Origin: Solimicrobium sp.
GTDB lineage: Bacteria > Pseudomonadota > Gammaproteobacteria > Burkholderiales > Burkholderiaceae_D
Length of the DNA stretch: 50,802 bases
Direction of reading: 5' to 3'
Assembly (NCBI GenBank): GCA_021155915.1
Contig: JAJNBE010000006.1
Span: 1 to 50,802 of the forward strand
The notes beneath the pieces were generated by a model that saw only the letters and a list, made by a program, of their open reading frames with translations, was not told the origin of the DNA and made no database searches. Positions 35,476 to 45,140 of the stretch are shown here, piece by piece; the stretch's first letter is position 1; the number at the start of each line of letters is the position of its first letter. The translations under genes were made by a program, and so were the position numbers.

Positions 35476-36900
35476 TTAGTAACGATAATGATCCGTTTTA
35501 TAAGGGCCGGCTTTTGGCACACCAATATAAGTCGCCTGCTGGTCAGTTAAGACACTCAGTTGCGCATTGAGCTTTTTAAGTTGTAAGCGTGCGACCTTTT
35601 CATCCAAATATTTAGGCAAAGTGTGAACCCCAATGGAATATTTCCCCGGGTTGGCAAATAATTCAATTTGCGCAATCGTTTGATTAGCAAACGATGAACT
35701 CATAACATAGGATGGATGCCCGGTTCCGCAACCCAAATTCACTAAGCGTCCCTTGGCGAGCAAAATAATGCGTTTTCCATTAGGGAAAATAACATGATCC
35801 ACCTGCGGTTTAATATTATCCCAATGGTATTTTTCCAGTGATGCCACATCAATTTCATTGTCAAAGTGACCGATATTGCAAACTATCGCCTGATCTTTCA
35901 TGGCCAGCATATGCTCATGGGTGATTACATGGTAGTTCCCGGTGGTGGTCACGAATATATCGCCTTGCGCAGCGGCATGCTCCATAGTTACAACGCGATA
36001 ACCTTCCATCGCAGCCTGCAATGCACAGATAGGGTCAATTTCCGTTACCCATACCTGCGCAGACAGCGCACGCATAGCTTGCGCGCATCCTTTACCTACA
36101 TCACCATAGCCAGCAATGACGGCAACTTTTCCGGCAATCATTACATCAGTTGCGCGCTTGATCCCATCCACCAAGGATTCACGACAACCGTAAAGGTTAT
36201 CAAATTTGGATTTGGTCACGGAATCATTTACATTAATGGCTGGAAACGCTAATTTCCCTTCTCTGTGCATTTGATATAAACGATGCACGCCCGTAGTGGT
36301 TTCCTCGGTCACGCCCTTAATTGCAGCTAGTCTTTTGGAATACCAGTTCGGATGCAGGGCCAACTTCTCCTTAATCGAACTGAAAAGGCAGATCTCCTCT
36401 TCTGAAGTCGGATTATCCAAAATGGAACGATCGGACTCAGCGCGGCTCCCCATATGCAGTAACAAAGTTGCGTCACCTCCATCATCCAAAATCATATTTG
36501 CAGGATGTTCCGGCCAGTCAAAAATGCGGTGCGTAAAATCCCAATACTCATCCAGACTTTCACCTTTAAAAGCAAAAACTGGATGACCTGCCTCTGCAAT
36601 GGCAGCCGCCGCCTGGTCTTGAGTCGAATAAATATTGCACGAAGCCCAACGCACCTCGGCGCCAAGCGCGACTAATGTTTCAATTAACACCGCTGTTTGG
36701 ATAGTCATGTGCAATGAGCCGGCAATACGCGCGCCGCGTAAGGGTTGACTAGCTGAAAATTCTTCGCGAATCGCCATTAATCCCGGCATTTCCGTTTCCG
36801 CGATATTGATTTCTTTACGTCCCCAACTAGACAGGGCGATATCGGCGATCAGGTAATCGTTTTGTTGATTTTTTTGAAGATGTTGTGCAGTGGCGTTCAT
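35476..36900 (-). CDS. ahcY: Adenosylhomocysteinase (SAH hydrolase)
   Basis: AhcY splits S-adenosylhomocysteine into adenosine and homocysteine and so relieves product inhibition of methyltransferases. It has 474 residues. Motifs include the substrate region [38 protein letters not shown] with the lysine-bearing segment, the NAD loop [26 protein letters not shown] and the C-terminal KTDHYRY. The ATG at 36900 has a perfect GGAGG nearby; a longer frame to 36996 would run through the riboswitch. A SAH riboswitch (36931-37006) precedes it and would turn expression on when SAH builds up. Confidence 0.97.
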   Translation of the reverse strand: MNATAQHLQKNQQNDYLIADIALSSWGRKEINIAETEMPGLMAIREEFSASQPLRGARIAGSLHMTIQTAVLIETLVALGAEVRWASCNIYSTQDQAAAAIAEAGHPVFAFKGESLDEYWDFTHRIFDWPEHPANMILDDGGDATLLLHMGSRAESDRSILDNPTSEEEICLFSSIKEKLALHPNWYSKRLAAIKGVTEETTTGVHRLYQMHREGKLAFPAINVNDSVTKSKFDNLYGCRESLVDGIKRATDVMIAGKVAVIAGYGDVGKGCAQAMRALSAQVWVTEIDPICALQAAMEGYRVVTMEHAAAQGDIFVTTTGNYHVITHEHMLAMKDQAIVCNIGHFDNEIDVASLEKYHWDNIKPQVDHVIFPNGKRIILLAKGRLVNLGCGTGHPSYVMSSSFANQTIAQIELFANPGKYSIGVHTLPKYLDEKVARLQLKKLNAQLSVLTDQQATYIGVPKAGPYKTDHYRY

Positions 36901-36930
36901 CACGCCCTCCTTTCCAGTTGAAAAAAGTAA

Positions 36931-37006
36931 CGTGAGCGCAGTTGAAATGCTGATTTCCAAGCCTGGCAAAACCAAATTTAGCCGGTTTCGTCGCAACGCT
37001 CCTTGG
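36931..37006 (-). promoter_or_regulatory. S-adenosylhomocysteine (SAH) riboswitch upstream of ahcY
   Basis: The minus strand carries the conserved SAH aptamer elements in order. CCAAGGAGCGTTGCGAC is followed by a variable hairpin with ACCGGC and then GCCAGGCTTGG. The last element, AACTGCGCTCAC, lies near 36931-36945. CCAAG pairs with CTTGG as P1/P2, and GAGCG can pair with CGCTC as the pseudoknot. It lies 30 nt before the ahcY start, whose GGAGG site could be exposed on ligand binding. SAH riboswitches are established upstream of ahcY in beta- and gammaproteobacteria. Confidence 0.9.
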
Positions 37007-37368
37007 AAAAGGGTAGAGTGTACAGTAAAATCAGGGCTTTGCAGCTGCCTGATACTCCTCGCGACTCAAAATCCTGTATTAGAAATTGAATAATTTCTTA
37101 TCTTAAAAGGCAAGAAGAGGCGATAGCCAGCTACGGCACTCACGAGGTAGCAGGCGTTTCTAAATAGCTGTATTCAACGTACAAAGCGGAGTGTCAAGGC
37201 AAGGAAAAATTTAATAATAAAAGGGCTATTACGGTCAGGCAAGGAGACCATTCATTGCGCTCTTGTTTTCCTTACGATAATGACAGGTTCGCTGTCTCCC
37301 ATTTCATCCTAAAGGGAAAAATCCACCTCAAGCCAACATATCAAGCTGCCTAAATAAATGCCTCAGGC
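37007..37368. other. Intergenic stretch between ahcY leader and metK
   Basis: About 360 bp with no gene. It must contain the ahcY promoter at its left end and the 3' region of metK at its right. I see no good terminator, repeat or clear -10/-35 pair. Confidence 0.4.
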
Positions 37369-38532
37369 CTATAAGCCAGCCGCATCACGCAACAAAGGAG
37401 CTTTATCTGTACGCTCCCAGGTGAACTCCGGCTCCTCACGACCAAAATGACCGTAAGCAGCTGTTTTTGTGTAGATCGGCCTTAATAAATCGAGCATTTG
37501 AACAATCCCTTTAGGCCGCAGATCAAAATATTCGTGTACTAATTCAGCGATATTTTTATCAGGAATCAGGCCAGTACCTTCGGTATAAACGGTAATGTTA
37601 ATCGGTTTAGCTATGCCAATAGCGTAACTAATTTGAATATGGCACTGGCGTGCCAATCCGGCTGCCACAATGTTTTTTGCCACATAACGTGCCGCATAGG
37701 CCGCCGAACGGTCGACTTTGCTCGGGTCTTTTCCGGAAAATGCACCACCTCCATGAGGGCACGCACCGCCGTAAGTATCCACAATGATTTTCCGTCCGGT
37801 TAGCCCGCAATCACCTTGTGGGCCGCCAATAACAAAACGTCCGGTCGGGTTGATCAAATAACGGGTGTTTTTTAACCATTCTTTTGGAACAACCGGATTG
37901 ATGATATCTTCAATCGCCGCTTCTTCAATTGCTTTATGCTGCATTTCGGGCGCATGTTGGGTGGACAAAACCACCGTATCAATCGCCACAGGGCGGCCGT
38001 CCACGTATCGCAATGTCACCTGAGATTTGGCGTCAGGACGCAACCAGGGCAGCCGCCCATCTTTACGTAATTGCGATTGGCGCTCAACAATACGGTGTGC
38101 ATAGTAAATAGCCGCGGGCATTAATTCGGGCGTTTCATCACAAGCATAACCAAACATTAAACCCTGGTCACCGGCACCCTGGTCCAAGTCCAGTCCCCGT
38201 CCTTCATCTACCCCTTGAGCAATATCAGGCGACTGTTTGTCATAGCAAACCATCACAGCACAGCCACGGTAATCAATACCATATTCGGTATTATCATAGC
38301 CGATGCGTTTGATTGTCTCTCGCGCAATGCCGATATAATCCACATTGGCGTGTGTAGATATTTCACCTGCCAACACGACCAAACCGGTGTTACAGAGGGT
38401 CTCAGCGGCAACGCGAGCGCCTGGATCTTGGGCTAATATTGCATCCAGGATGGCGTCGGAAATTTGATCAGCGACTTTGTCAGGATGACCTTCTGACACA
38501 GATTCGGAAGTAAAAAGATATTCATTGGACAT
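37369..38532 (-). CDS. metK: S-adenosylmethionine synthetase
   Basis: MetK makes S-adenosylmethionine from methionine and ATP. It has 387 residues. Family signatures are [20 protein letters not shown] at the N-terminus, [19 protein letters not shown], and the phosphate-binding [19 protein letters not shown]. The ending [20 protein letters not shown] is complete. With ahcY and metF it completes the methyl-cycle cluster on the same strand. A hairpin lies 40 nt upstream of its start (38572-38597). Confidence 0.97.
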   Translation of the reverse strand: MSNEYLFTSESVSEGHPDKVADQISDAILDAILAQDPGARVAAETLCNTGLVVLAGEISTHANVDYIGIARETIKRIGYDNTEYGIDYRGCAVMVCYDKQSPDIAQGVDEGRGLDLDQGAGDQGLMFGYACDETPELMPAAIYYAHRIVERQSQLRKDGRLPWLRPDAKSQVTLRYVDGRPVAIDTVVLSTQHAPEMQHKAIEEAAIEDIINPVVPKEWLKNTRYLINPTGRFVIGGPQGDCGLTGRKIIVDTYGGACPHGGGAFSGKDPSKVDRSAAYAARYVAKNIVAAGLARQCHIQISYAIGIAKPINITVYTEGTGLIPDKNIAELVHEYFDLRPKGIVQMLDLLRPIYTKTAAYGHFGREEPEFTWERTDKAPLLRDAAGL

Positions 38533-38793
38533 AACAGGCTCCCTTATTTTTTAATGCGAACAATTGACCTTGTCGCAGATAATATAGAGCCTGCGACGCT
38601 TTAGCGAAATTTATATACCGCCTCGCAAGTTGTCTGTTAACTCGGCGGTAATCAACAAAGTATCATGACTCTTCATCCTGCGCCTATCGTAATAGTGCTT
38701 GACACAAGCCCTGTCTATTTGATTTTGTGCTATTTTACGCGCCTTAGAAATTTTTTGCATTGCTTCTAATCAATTCAATAATTCAAACGATTT
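38533..38793. other. Divergent intergenic region between metK and the acyltransferase genes
   Basis: The 261-bp region holds the metK leader hairpin and, on the plus strand, a TTGACA at 38700-38705 with a poorly spaced extended -10 (TGCTATTTT) near 38729-38737. A promoter for the acyltransferase genes is likely here but not sharply defined. Confidence 0.4.
38572..38597 (-). promoter_or_regulatory. Hairpin in the metK leader
   Basis: GTCGCAG and CTGCGAC form a perfect 7-bp stem around a 12-nt loop on the minus strand, ending about 40 nt before the metK ATG. It does not match the SAM or SAH riboswitch patterns I know. It could be part of a regulatory leader or chance. Confidence 0.35.
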
Positions 38794-39678
38794 ATGCTTA
38801 TTGCATTTTTTCGCTTTTTATCTTTATTACCCCTACCCCTGTTGCAGGGAATAGGCGTCATTTCAGGTTGGCTTACGTACCTCCTTAGCCCTTCCTATCG
38901 GCACCGTTTACAAACGAATATTCGTCAAGCCGACTTTGCAGAGCATACTTCTAATGCCGTTTCTGAAGCAGGGAAAAGCGTTTTAGAATTACCTTTTATT
39001 TGGTATGCGGCGCCAAAACATGTCTTAACAAAAGCTCAGATTGAAAACTGGGAAGTCGTGCAAAGGGCCTTAGATGCCAAACAAGGCGTAATTTTCTTAA
39101 CGCCACACTTTGGCTGTTTTGAAATTATCCCCCAAATTATTGCCGCCCAAACACCCATGACTGTGTTATACCGACCTCCTGATAAAAAATTGTTACAACC
39201 ACTAATTGAAAATGCCCGCACTCGTACTAATTTGAAATTAGCGCCTGCCAATCTAGCTGGCGTGCGTACTATGCTCAAAGCTTTGAAAAAAGGCGAAGCA
39301 GTTGGCTTGCTACCAGACCAAGTTCCCCAACAGGGTGAAGGTATATGGGCTAACTTTTTTGGTCGCCCCGCCTATACCATGACGCTGTCATTCAAGTTAC
39401 ACGTTATAACGGGAGCGCCGATCATTTTGGTGAGTGCGGAACGACTTTCTTTCGGCCGCGGTTATATCGTTCGCTTTTTTGTCTTTGAACCATTTCGCAA
39501 CCCGCATTTTCTACAACTTGATGGCACATTGGTAGAAGAAGCTTGTAAGATTAATGTAGCTATGGAAAAACTTATCGCAAAAAATCCGGCACAATATTCT
39601 TGGAGTTATAACCGCTACAAAACTCCGGCTAATGCTCCAACAGCGCCTGTTCCCTATAACGAAATTAAAAATCGATGA
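38794..39678 (+). CDS. LpxL/HtrB-family lipid A acyltransferase, first copy
   Basis: A 294-residue inner-membrane acyltransferase expected to add a secondary acyl chain to lipid A from acyl-ACP. A hydrophobic N-terminus (LIAFFRFLSLLPLPLLQGIG) anchors it. The catalytic motif is HFGCFE (HX4E) near residue 108, followed by TVLYRPPDKKLL and LLPDQVPQQGEGIWANFFGR, the conserved substrate-binding block. Its last codons overlap the next acyltransferase gene by ATGA. No strong ribosome binding site is seen. The pair next to metK and dapF is the betaproteobacterial arrangement. Confidence 0.9.
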   Translation: MLIAFFRFLSLLPLPLLQGIGVISGWLTYLLSPSYRHRLQTNIRQADFAEHTSNAVSEAGKSVLELPFIWYAAPKHVLTKAQIENWEVVQRALDAKQGVIFLTPHFGCFEIIPQIIAAQTPMTVLYRPPDKKLLQPLIENARTRTNLKLAPANLAGVRTMLKALKKGEAVGLLPDQVPQQGEGIWANFFGRPAYTMTLSFKLHVITGAPIILVSAERLSFGRGYIVRFFVFEPFRNPHFLQLDGTLVEEACKINVAMEKLIAKNPAQYSWSYNRYKTPANAPTAPVPYNEIKNR

Positions 39679-40559
39679 GACTCTTGTTAGGATTAATGTG
39701 GTGTTTGCATTTTTTACCATTACCCCTTTTGGGACGACTGGGTGAGTTTCTTGGTCACATTCTTTATTGGGTATTGCCGTCGCGCCGCCATATTACGCTG
39801 ACCAATCTACGACTGTGTTTTCCCGAGTTAACAGCCGAAGAACGTAAAGTAATCTCGAAACAGCATTTTCGGGCTTATACACGTAGTATTTTAGAACGCG
39901 GCATTTTGTGGTGGAGTTCTGAGCAGCGCATAAGGAAACTGATTCAATTTGATTCCAGCGTTACCCTTAATTTAACTGCCGCTGATCCGGTAATTTTTCT
40001 TTGCCCACATTTCGTGAGTTTGGATGTGGCCGGAATTGGCATCGTTTTGAATATGCCGCTTCATTCCATTTGTTCCATTTACTCCAAGCAAAAGAATGTA
40101 GCCTTTGATGAAGCACTAAAAAAAGGTCGTAATCGTTTTGGATCAACTTGCATTTTCCCGCGCGCCGCAGGCCTCAGACCGATTATTCGCGCCATGCGTA
40201 AAGGATATGCTTTTTTTATGTTACCCGATATGGATTTTGGCCTTAAAGATGCCGAATTCATACCATTCTTTGGGGTGCCGGCTGCCACACTAACAGCCCC
40301 AGCCCGTATTGCAGCTACCACAAACGCTAAGGTGATTCCCGTCATTGCTACTTTGCTACCCAATTACCAAGGTTGGCACATTGCTTTGCATGCAGCCTGG
40401 CAAAACTTTCCTGGTGACGATGTATTAGCGGCAACGCGCTATATGAATACTTTTTTAGAAGAACAAATACGATTAACACCAGCGGAATATTTATGGTCAC
40501 ATCGCCGATTCAAAACTCGGCCCGATGGAGAAGCAGATTTATATGAAATATCTCGTTGA
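39675..40559 (+). CDS. LpxL/LpxM-family lipid A acyltransferase, second copy
   Basis: Another 294-residue lipid A biosynthesis acyltransferase, a paralogue of the gene before it. The N-terminal membrane anchor is LLLGLMWCLHFLPLPLLGRL. The catalytic motif is HFVSLD (HX4D). FMLPDMDFGLKDAEFIPFFG is the DPDFGxxxxxFxPFFG block of the family. The RRFKTRPDGE ending is also typical. It is translationally coupled to the upstream copy. Which acyl chain each one adds cannot be decided from sequence. Confidence 0.92.
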   Translation: MRLLLGLMWCLHFLPLPLLGRLGEFLGHILYWVLPSRRHITLTNLRLCFPELTAEERKVISKQHFRAYTRSILERGILWWSSEQRIRKLIQFDSSVTLNLTAADPVIFLCPHFVSLDVAGIGIVLNMPLHSICSIYSKQKNVAFDEALKKGRNRFGSTCIFPRAAGLRPIIRAMRKGYAFFMLPDMDFGLKDAEFIPFFGVPAATLTAPARIAATTNAKVIPVIATLLPNYQGWHIALHAAWQNFPGDDVLAATRYMNTFLEEQIRLTPAEYLWSHRRFKTRPDGEADLYEISR

Positions 40560-40688
40560 ACCAGCTCAACAGCTTAATGCATCAATTGTCGAGAAACACT
40601 GAGCAATCTATAATTCGACACGACGACATGGCTTATTCGCTCACTTGAAAGCAGTACTCTTATGGAAACGTTCCAACAGAAGCGTAAT

Positions 40689-41540
40689 ATGAAGATAAAG
40701 TTTACAAAAATGCACGGATCCGGAAATGACTTTCTCGTCTTTGATGGTATTCATCAGCAAATCGACTTTACCCCCGAACAATGGAAAAAAATAGCCAATC
40801 GGCGTTTCGGCGTGGGTGCAGATCAAATGCTGGTGGTAGAACGCTCTACGCTGCCTGAAGTGGATTTTCGTTACCGCATTTTTAATGCAGATGGCGGCGA
40901 AGTTGAGCATTGCGGCAATGGAGCACGTGCATTTCTAAAATTCGTTCACGAGAAAAAACTTATCAAACGAACTCGCATAAAAGTTGAAATAATGAAAGGA
41001 GTTATCGAACTCAATCTCGAAGCAGATGGCAACGTTACGGTGGAGATGAATGCGCCCGTTTTAGATGTCATGCAAGTGCCTTTTGATACAACAGATTTAG
41101 TAAGGATAGCTGAGGAACAAGATACACTTTGGCCGCTAAAAATCAATAATAGCCAGATTTTAATCTCTGCGATTTCAATGGGCAATCCACACGCTATTCA
41201 AATTGTTCCTGATGTGGAAGTAGCTGCAGTTCTCATCGACGGCCCTCTGATCGAACGTCATTCTCGTTTTCCGGAAGGGGCCAATGTTGGTTTTATGCAA
41301 ATAGTCGACAAACACCACATCAAATTACGTGTTTTTGAACGCGGTGCAGGAGAAACATTGGCCTGTGGAACGGGGGCGTGTGCAGCAGTCGTTTCTGGCA
41401 TTTTACGTGGCAAGCTAAACTCTCCGGTTACAGTGGGTATGCATGGGGGTGAACTCACTATTCGTTGGGCTGGAATTGGCCAACCGGTTTATTTAGCTGG
41501 CCCTGCCGTCACTGTTTTTGAAGGCGAAATTAATTTATAG
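40689..41540 (+). CDS. dapF: Diaminopimelate epimerase
   Basis: DapF converts LL- to meso-diaminopimelate for lysine and peptidoglycan. It has 283 residues. The start MKIKFTKMHGSGNDFLVFDG is the family start, chosen over an ATG at 40662. The two catalytic cysteines are in NADGGEVEHCGNGAR near residue 76 and GAGETLACGTGACA near residue 223. It follows the acyltransferases by about 130 bp and precedes DUF484 and xerC. LysA, the next enzyme to lysine, is not in the window. Confidence 0.96.
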   Translation: MKIKFTKMHGSGNDFLVFDGIHQQIDFTPEQWKKIANRRFGVGADQMLVVERSTLPEVDFRYRIFNADGGEVEHCGNGARAFLKFVHEKKLIKRTRIKVEIMKGVIELNLEADGNVTVEMNAPVLDVMQVPFDTTDLVRIAEEQDTLWPLKINNSQILISAISMGNPHAIQIVPDVEVAAVLIDGPLIERHSRFPEGANVGFMQIVDKHHIKLRVFERGAGETLACGTGACAAVVSGILRGKLNSPVTVGMHGGELTIRWAGIGQPVYLAGPAVTVFEGEINL

Positions 41541-41553
41541 GATTATTTATCAT

Positions 41554-42216
41554 ATGAACTCTGTTGAAGTTGCTAATTTTTTAACAACCAATCCACTTTT
41601 CTTTGAAGAACACGCAGAGCTTTTAGGCACAATTAAATTATCGAGCCCCTTGTTGGGCCGGGCGATTTCTTTGCAAGAAAGGCAAATTGAGATTATGCGC
41701 GATAAATATCGGCATCTCGAAATACGTCTATCGGAATTAATCCACCGGGCACAAGAAAATGATAGCAATAGCGCCAAATTTGATCGATGGGTTAACTCGC
41801 TTTTGCTAGCTCAAAAAGATATTGATTTGCCAAGTTTGCTGACCAAAAATTTGCAAGAATATTTTTCCCTGCCAGTGGTCTCTTTGCGATTGTGGAATGT
41901 CGCCGAAGAATATAAGGAAGCTTGGTTTTCCACCCACACAAGTGACGACATTCACTCATTTGCACGCGGATTACACACACCCTTTTGTGGCGAAAATAAA
42001 GACTTCGAGGCAGCCAGCTGGCTAGATGCGCCGGTCACTTCTTTAGCCATGTTGCCCATGCGCGTAAAGGACGAAGTCGTTGGCTTATTAGTACTCGGTT
42101 CGCCTGAAAAGAACCGTTTTACCAACAATATGGCAACACAATTTTTATCGCAAATAGCTGACGCGGCCAGCGCGGCACTGAGCTATCTAATTTCGGTTAA
42201 TCAAATAATGAAATGA
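41554..42216 (+). CDS. DUF484 family protein (GAF-like)
   Basis: The 220-residue soluble protein fits DUF484. It starts NSVEVANFLTTNPLFFEEHA with the family's LxxxPdFF-type pattern, then SLQERQIEIMRDKY, a helix-rich segment, and a GAF-like domain with SLAMLPMRVKDEVVGLLVLG followed by FTNNMATQFLSQI. Function is unknown; the gene almost always lies between dapF and xerC. Its stop overlaps the xerC start by ATGA. The ATG at 41554 is preferred to a frame start at 41518 that lies inside dapF. Confidence 0.92.
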   Translation: MNSVEVANFLTTNPLFFEEHAELLGTIKLSSPLLGRAISLQERQIEIMRDKYRHLEIRLSELIHRAQENDSNSAKFDRWVNSLLLAQKDIDLPSLLTKNLQEYFSLPVVSLRLWNVAEEYKEAWFSTHTSDDIHSFARGLHTPFCGENKDFEAASWLDAPVTSLAMLPMRVKDEVVGLLVLGSPEKNRFTNNMATQFLSQIADAASAALSYLISVNQIMK

Positions 42217-43169
42217 CTTACACAAAAAAAGCGAAGGAAGGCTTGCATCCTCAGTGTTTGAATTTCTTAGCTTTTTTGCGTGATATTCGTCATTATTCGC
42301 CGCATACAATAAAAAGTTACGAGTCCGATTTGATCAGCTTGTCTTCTCTGTTGCAGAATACACCGCCAGAAAAAATCAGCGCGCTCCAGATCCGCAAACT
42401 GGCCAGCCATTTACACAGTCAACAATTGCAGGCTCGCTCGATCGCACGTCATCTATCCTGTTGGCGTAGTTTTTTTTACTGGCTTACTGATCACGCCACT
42501 AATCATACCGGTATAAAAATTAATCCCGTCATTGGAATAAAAGCGCCTAAACGCGGAAAGAGTTTACCAAAAGCGTTATCTGTGGATGAAGCTGTGCATC
42601 TGGTCGATCACGCGCTCGGAGACAGCGCATCACAGGCTGCTGATCATGCCATGTTTGAGCTACTTTATTCTAGCGGATTGCGCGTATCAGAATTAGTCAA
42701 TTTGGATGTAGCCTATTATAGTGAAACAAGCTATCGTTCGCATGGCTGGATTGACTTAGGCGAAAAAATGGTACATGTCACGGGTAAAGGTAATAAAGTC
42801 CGCGAAGTTCCTATCGGAAGCCAGGCAGCGGCGGCACTCTCGGAGTGGTTGAAAAAAAGAACAATTTTATTGAAAACTGAAAAATATGCGCTCTTTTTAA
42901 CGAATCGCGGCACACGTATGTCAACACGTTCAGTTCAATTACGTATCAAGGCACATGCAAAGAAATGTGAAATAAAAAGCGACGTGCATCCTCATGTTTT
43001 ACGGCACTCTTTCGCTTCGCATATATTGCAGTCTTCTGGAGATTTGCGTGCAGTACAGGAATTATTGGGCCATTCTTCACTAACTTCTACACAAGTCTAT
43101 ACGGCTCTTGATTTTCAACATCTCTCTCAAATTTATGATACTGCACATCCTCGTGCAAAAGCAAAATAA
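42213..43169 (+). CDS. xerC: Site-specific tyrosine recombinase XerC
   Basis: XerC works with XerD at dif to resolve chromosome dimers. It has 318 residues: an N-terminal SAM-like core-binding domain (LNFLAFLRDIRHYSPHTIKS) and a catalytic domain. The full active-site set is visible: Arg in SSGLRVSEL, Lys in GKGNKVREVP, His-x-x-Arg in HVLRHSFASH, His in LLGHSSLTST and Tyr in TQVYTAL. It is coupled to DUF484. Its dapF-DUF484-xerC context marks it as chromosomal XerC and not a phage integrase. Confidence 0.96.
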   Translation: MTYTKKAKEGLHPQCLNFLAFLRDIRHYSPHTIKSYESDLISLSSLLQNTPPEKISALQIRKLASHLHSQQLQARSIARHLSCWRSFFYWLTDHATNHTGIKINPVIGIKAPKRGKSLPKALSVDEAVHLVDHALGDSASQAADHAMFELLYSSGLRVSELVNLDVAYYSETSYRSHGWIDLGEKMVHVTGKGNKVREVPIGSQAAAALSEWLKKRTILLKTEKYALFLTNRGTRMSTRSVQLRIKAHAKKCEIKSDVHPHVLRHSFASHILQSSGDLRAVQELLGHSSLTSTQVYTALDFQHLSQIYDTAHPRAKAK

Positions 43170-43191
43170 CTACTTTTAAAGATAAATTACC

Positions 43192-44250
43192 ATGAAGCCT
43201 ATCCCAAGCACCATTTTGACTGGGTTCCTCGGAGCGGGGAAAACTACTCTTTTGAATCGAATTCTGAACGAAAATCATGGCTATAAAATTGCTGTGATCG
43301 AAAATGAATTCGGGCCAGAGAACATCGACACTGAAATATTGTATCGAGACGCGAAAGAACAAATCATTGAGATGAATAATGGTTGCATTTGCTGCACTGT
43401 TCGCGGCGACCTAATTGTGGCGTTAACCAATCTTACCCATAAGCGCAACAGGGGTGAAATTAATTTTGACCACGTAATTATTGAAACCACCGGTTTAGCT
43501 AATCCCGGACCAGTTGCACAAACTTTTTTTGTCGATGAACACGTGGCTAGCCACTATATGCTTGATGCCGTTGTCACCGTAGTTGACGCAAAGCACGCTA
43601 TGAAACAACTGAATCTTCATCAAGAGGCGCAACGTCAAGTCGGTTTTGCTGACTCTATTTTTATAAGTAAAGCGGATTTAGCCACGAAGGCTGAGTTAGA
43701 CTCATTAAACGCCAGACTAAGACGCATCAACCCTCGCGCGCCAATTAAACTTACTCATTTCGGCCATGTTGCGATCGATGATGTATTCAATTTACGTGGA
43801 TTCAATCTCAACGATAAACTTACGTTAGACTCTGATTTAATGGCGGTATCTAAAAAAGTGCCTAGTTCCCTACATGAGCATGGTCATCACGAGCATAACC
43901 CTTGTGCACAAACTGGTCACAGTCATTGCGAACCGCCGGCCTATCAACATCTTGACGATATCTCTGCATTTGCATTCACCAGCCACCGCCCCTTTGACAC
44001 GGCTTTACTTGATGAATACTTAAGTGAACTAATTAACTCTTTTGGTCCCCAAATGCTGCGTTACAAAGGGATCCTTTACATGAAAAATGCCGATTGCAAG
44101 GTCGTTTTTCAAGGAGTACATCAAATAATGGGTAGCGATGTAGGGCGCCCTTGGGACCAAGATGAAATAAAAGAAAGTAAAATTGTGTTTATCGGCAACA
44201 AACTGCCAAAAGATATTTTTATTAGCGGTTTGGAGCAATGTCTGGTATAA
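43192..44250 (+). CDS. CobW/ZigA-type G3E GTPase (metal chaperone family)
   Basis: A 352-residue G3E GTPase. Walker A is GFLGAGKTTLLNRIL near residue 12, the metal motif NGCICCTVRGDL (CxCC) is near residue 64, Walker B is VIIETTGLANPG, and the guanine motif is ISKADLATKAE. A His-rich loop (HEHGHHEHNPCAQTGHSHC, about residues 224-243) is a likely zinc site. The C-terminal CobW_C domain includes RPWDQDEIKESKIVFIG. These proteins deliver zinc to client enzymes under shortage. The dksA gene is next on the same strand, a conserved pairing. No Zur box was recognised. Confidence 0.92.
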   Translation: MKPIPSTILTGFLGAGKTTLLNRILNENHGYKIAVIENEFGPENIDTEILYRDAKEQIIEMNNGCICCTVRGDLIVALTNLTHKRNRGEINFDHVIIETTGLANPGPVAQTFFVDEHVASHYMLDAVVTVVDAKHAMKQLNLHQEAQRQVGFADSIFISKADLATKAELDSLNARLRRINPRAPIKLTHFGHVAIDDVFNLRGFNLNDKLTLDSDLMAVSKKVPSSLHEHGHHEHNPCAQTGHSHCEPPAYQHLDDISAFAFTSHRPFDTALLDEYLSELINSFGPQMLRYKGILYMKNADCKVVFQGVHQIMGSDVGRPWDQDEIKESKIVFIGNKLPKDIFISGLEQCLV

Positions 44251-44347
44251 ACTATCGAATTACTGGGTTATTGAAAAACTCTCAGTAGAGCCGTGCAGTC
44301 AAGAATGATTGCCCTTATTCTAATTTGTCGTATCGAAAGTATGCGAA

Positions 44348-44818
44348 GTGGCTACTAAAACTACCAAAACAACAAGCAAAACATCAAGCGCTGCAGGCAA
44401 TAAAAAGGTGCCTCTTCTCTCTGAAGAACAAATTCTTAAGATGAGTGAAGATGAATACATGAATGAAGCGCAGTTGGCATTTTTTAAAGCACGTTTGCAG
44501 CAACTTGAAAAAGACCTGTTAAAAAATGCTGACGAAACAACTGAACATTTGCGAGAAACCGTGTTGGTGCCTGATCCAGCCGACCGCGCCACCATTGAAG
44601 AAGAGCATGCGTTAGAATTACGCACGCGTGATCGTGAACGCAAACTACTCAAAAAAGTTCAACAGTCCATTGCCCTGATTGATGCCGGGGAATATGGTTG
44701 GTGTGAAGAAACGGGTGAACCTATCGGTTTGGCCAGATTATTAGCGCGTCCTACCGCCAATTTGTCACTTGAAGCCCAGCAACGGCGTGAGATAAAGCAA
44801 AAACTTTATGGGGACTAG
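44348..44818 (+). CDS. dksA: RNA polymerase-binding transcription factor DksA
   Basis: DksA enters the RNA polymerase secondary channel and, with ppGpp, represses stable RNA promoters. The 156-residue protein has a low-complexity Thr/Ser/Lys start, then LLSEEQILKMSEDEYMNEAQ and the coiled coil carrying DPADRATIEEEHALELRTRD, whose tip has the two aspartates of the DPAD loop. The zinc finger is degenerate: CEETGEPIGLARLLARPTAN keeps one Cys, the later pair is replaced (SLEAQQ). This pattern is usual in betaproteobacteria. The start is GTG at 44348; an ATG at 44341 is out of frame. Confidence 0.95.
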   Translation: MATKTTKTTSKTSSAAGNKKVPLLSEEQILKMSEDEYMNEAQLAFFKARLQQLEKDLLKNADETTEHLRETVLVPDPADRATIEEEHALELRTRDRERKLLKKVQQSIALIDAGEYGWCEETGEPIGLARLLARPTANLSLEAQQRREIKQKLYGD

Positions 44819-45140
44819 GAGTACATAGATAGGACCTATGCAGCGGATATATAGGATCTAGTCAGCGATAGCAAAAAAGCTGAACGAAAACATTCAGGTA
44901 TATTTTCAACCGCCCATTCTCCATTCGCTCGCTCACGAGGTAACAAATTTTGTTGGCTATAAAAGAAACAGGTGGCTTATCTAATGATAAGGCTGCCTGT
45001 TTTTTTAAACGATTTGCGTAAAATGATTACTTTTGAACTTGCAATTTCTGATTCCCAACCCCAACTTCTGAATCTCGTGCTAAATAGCAGTTGACAGACA
45101 ATGGTCTTCTCTTGCTTCAATTTCTTATCTAAAGGCATTT
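44819..45140. other. Intergenic stretch between dksA and hslV
   Basis: The 322-bp stretch has no gene. A strong terminator at 44966-45007 ends dksA transcription. The right half must hold the hslVU promoter. A TTGACA is present near 45090, but no fitting -10 box or sigma-32 pattern is clear. Confidence 0.55.
44966..45007 (+). terminator. Rho-independent terminator downstream of dksA
   Basis: AAACAGGTGGC and TTATC pair with GATAA and GGCTGCCTGTTT around a TAAT loop, with two wobbles and one bulged G. The stem is followed by a T tract of at least seven. It sits about 147 nt after the dksA stop. Confidence 0.9.

Noticed and set aside
42213..43169. XerC as integrase of a mobile element
   Set aside because: Its coupling to DUF484 and dapF marks it as the chromosomal dimer-resolution recombinase.
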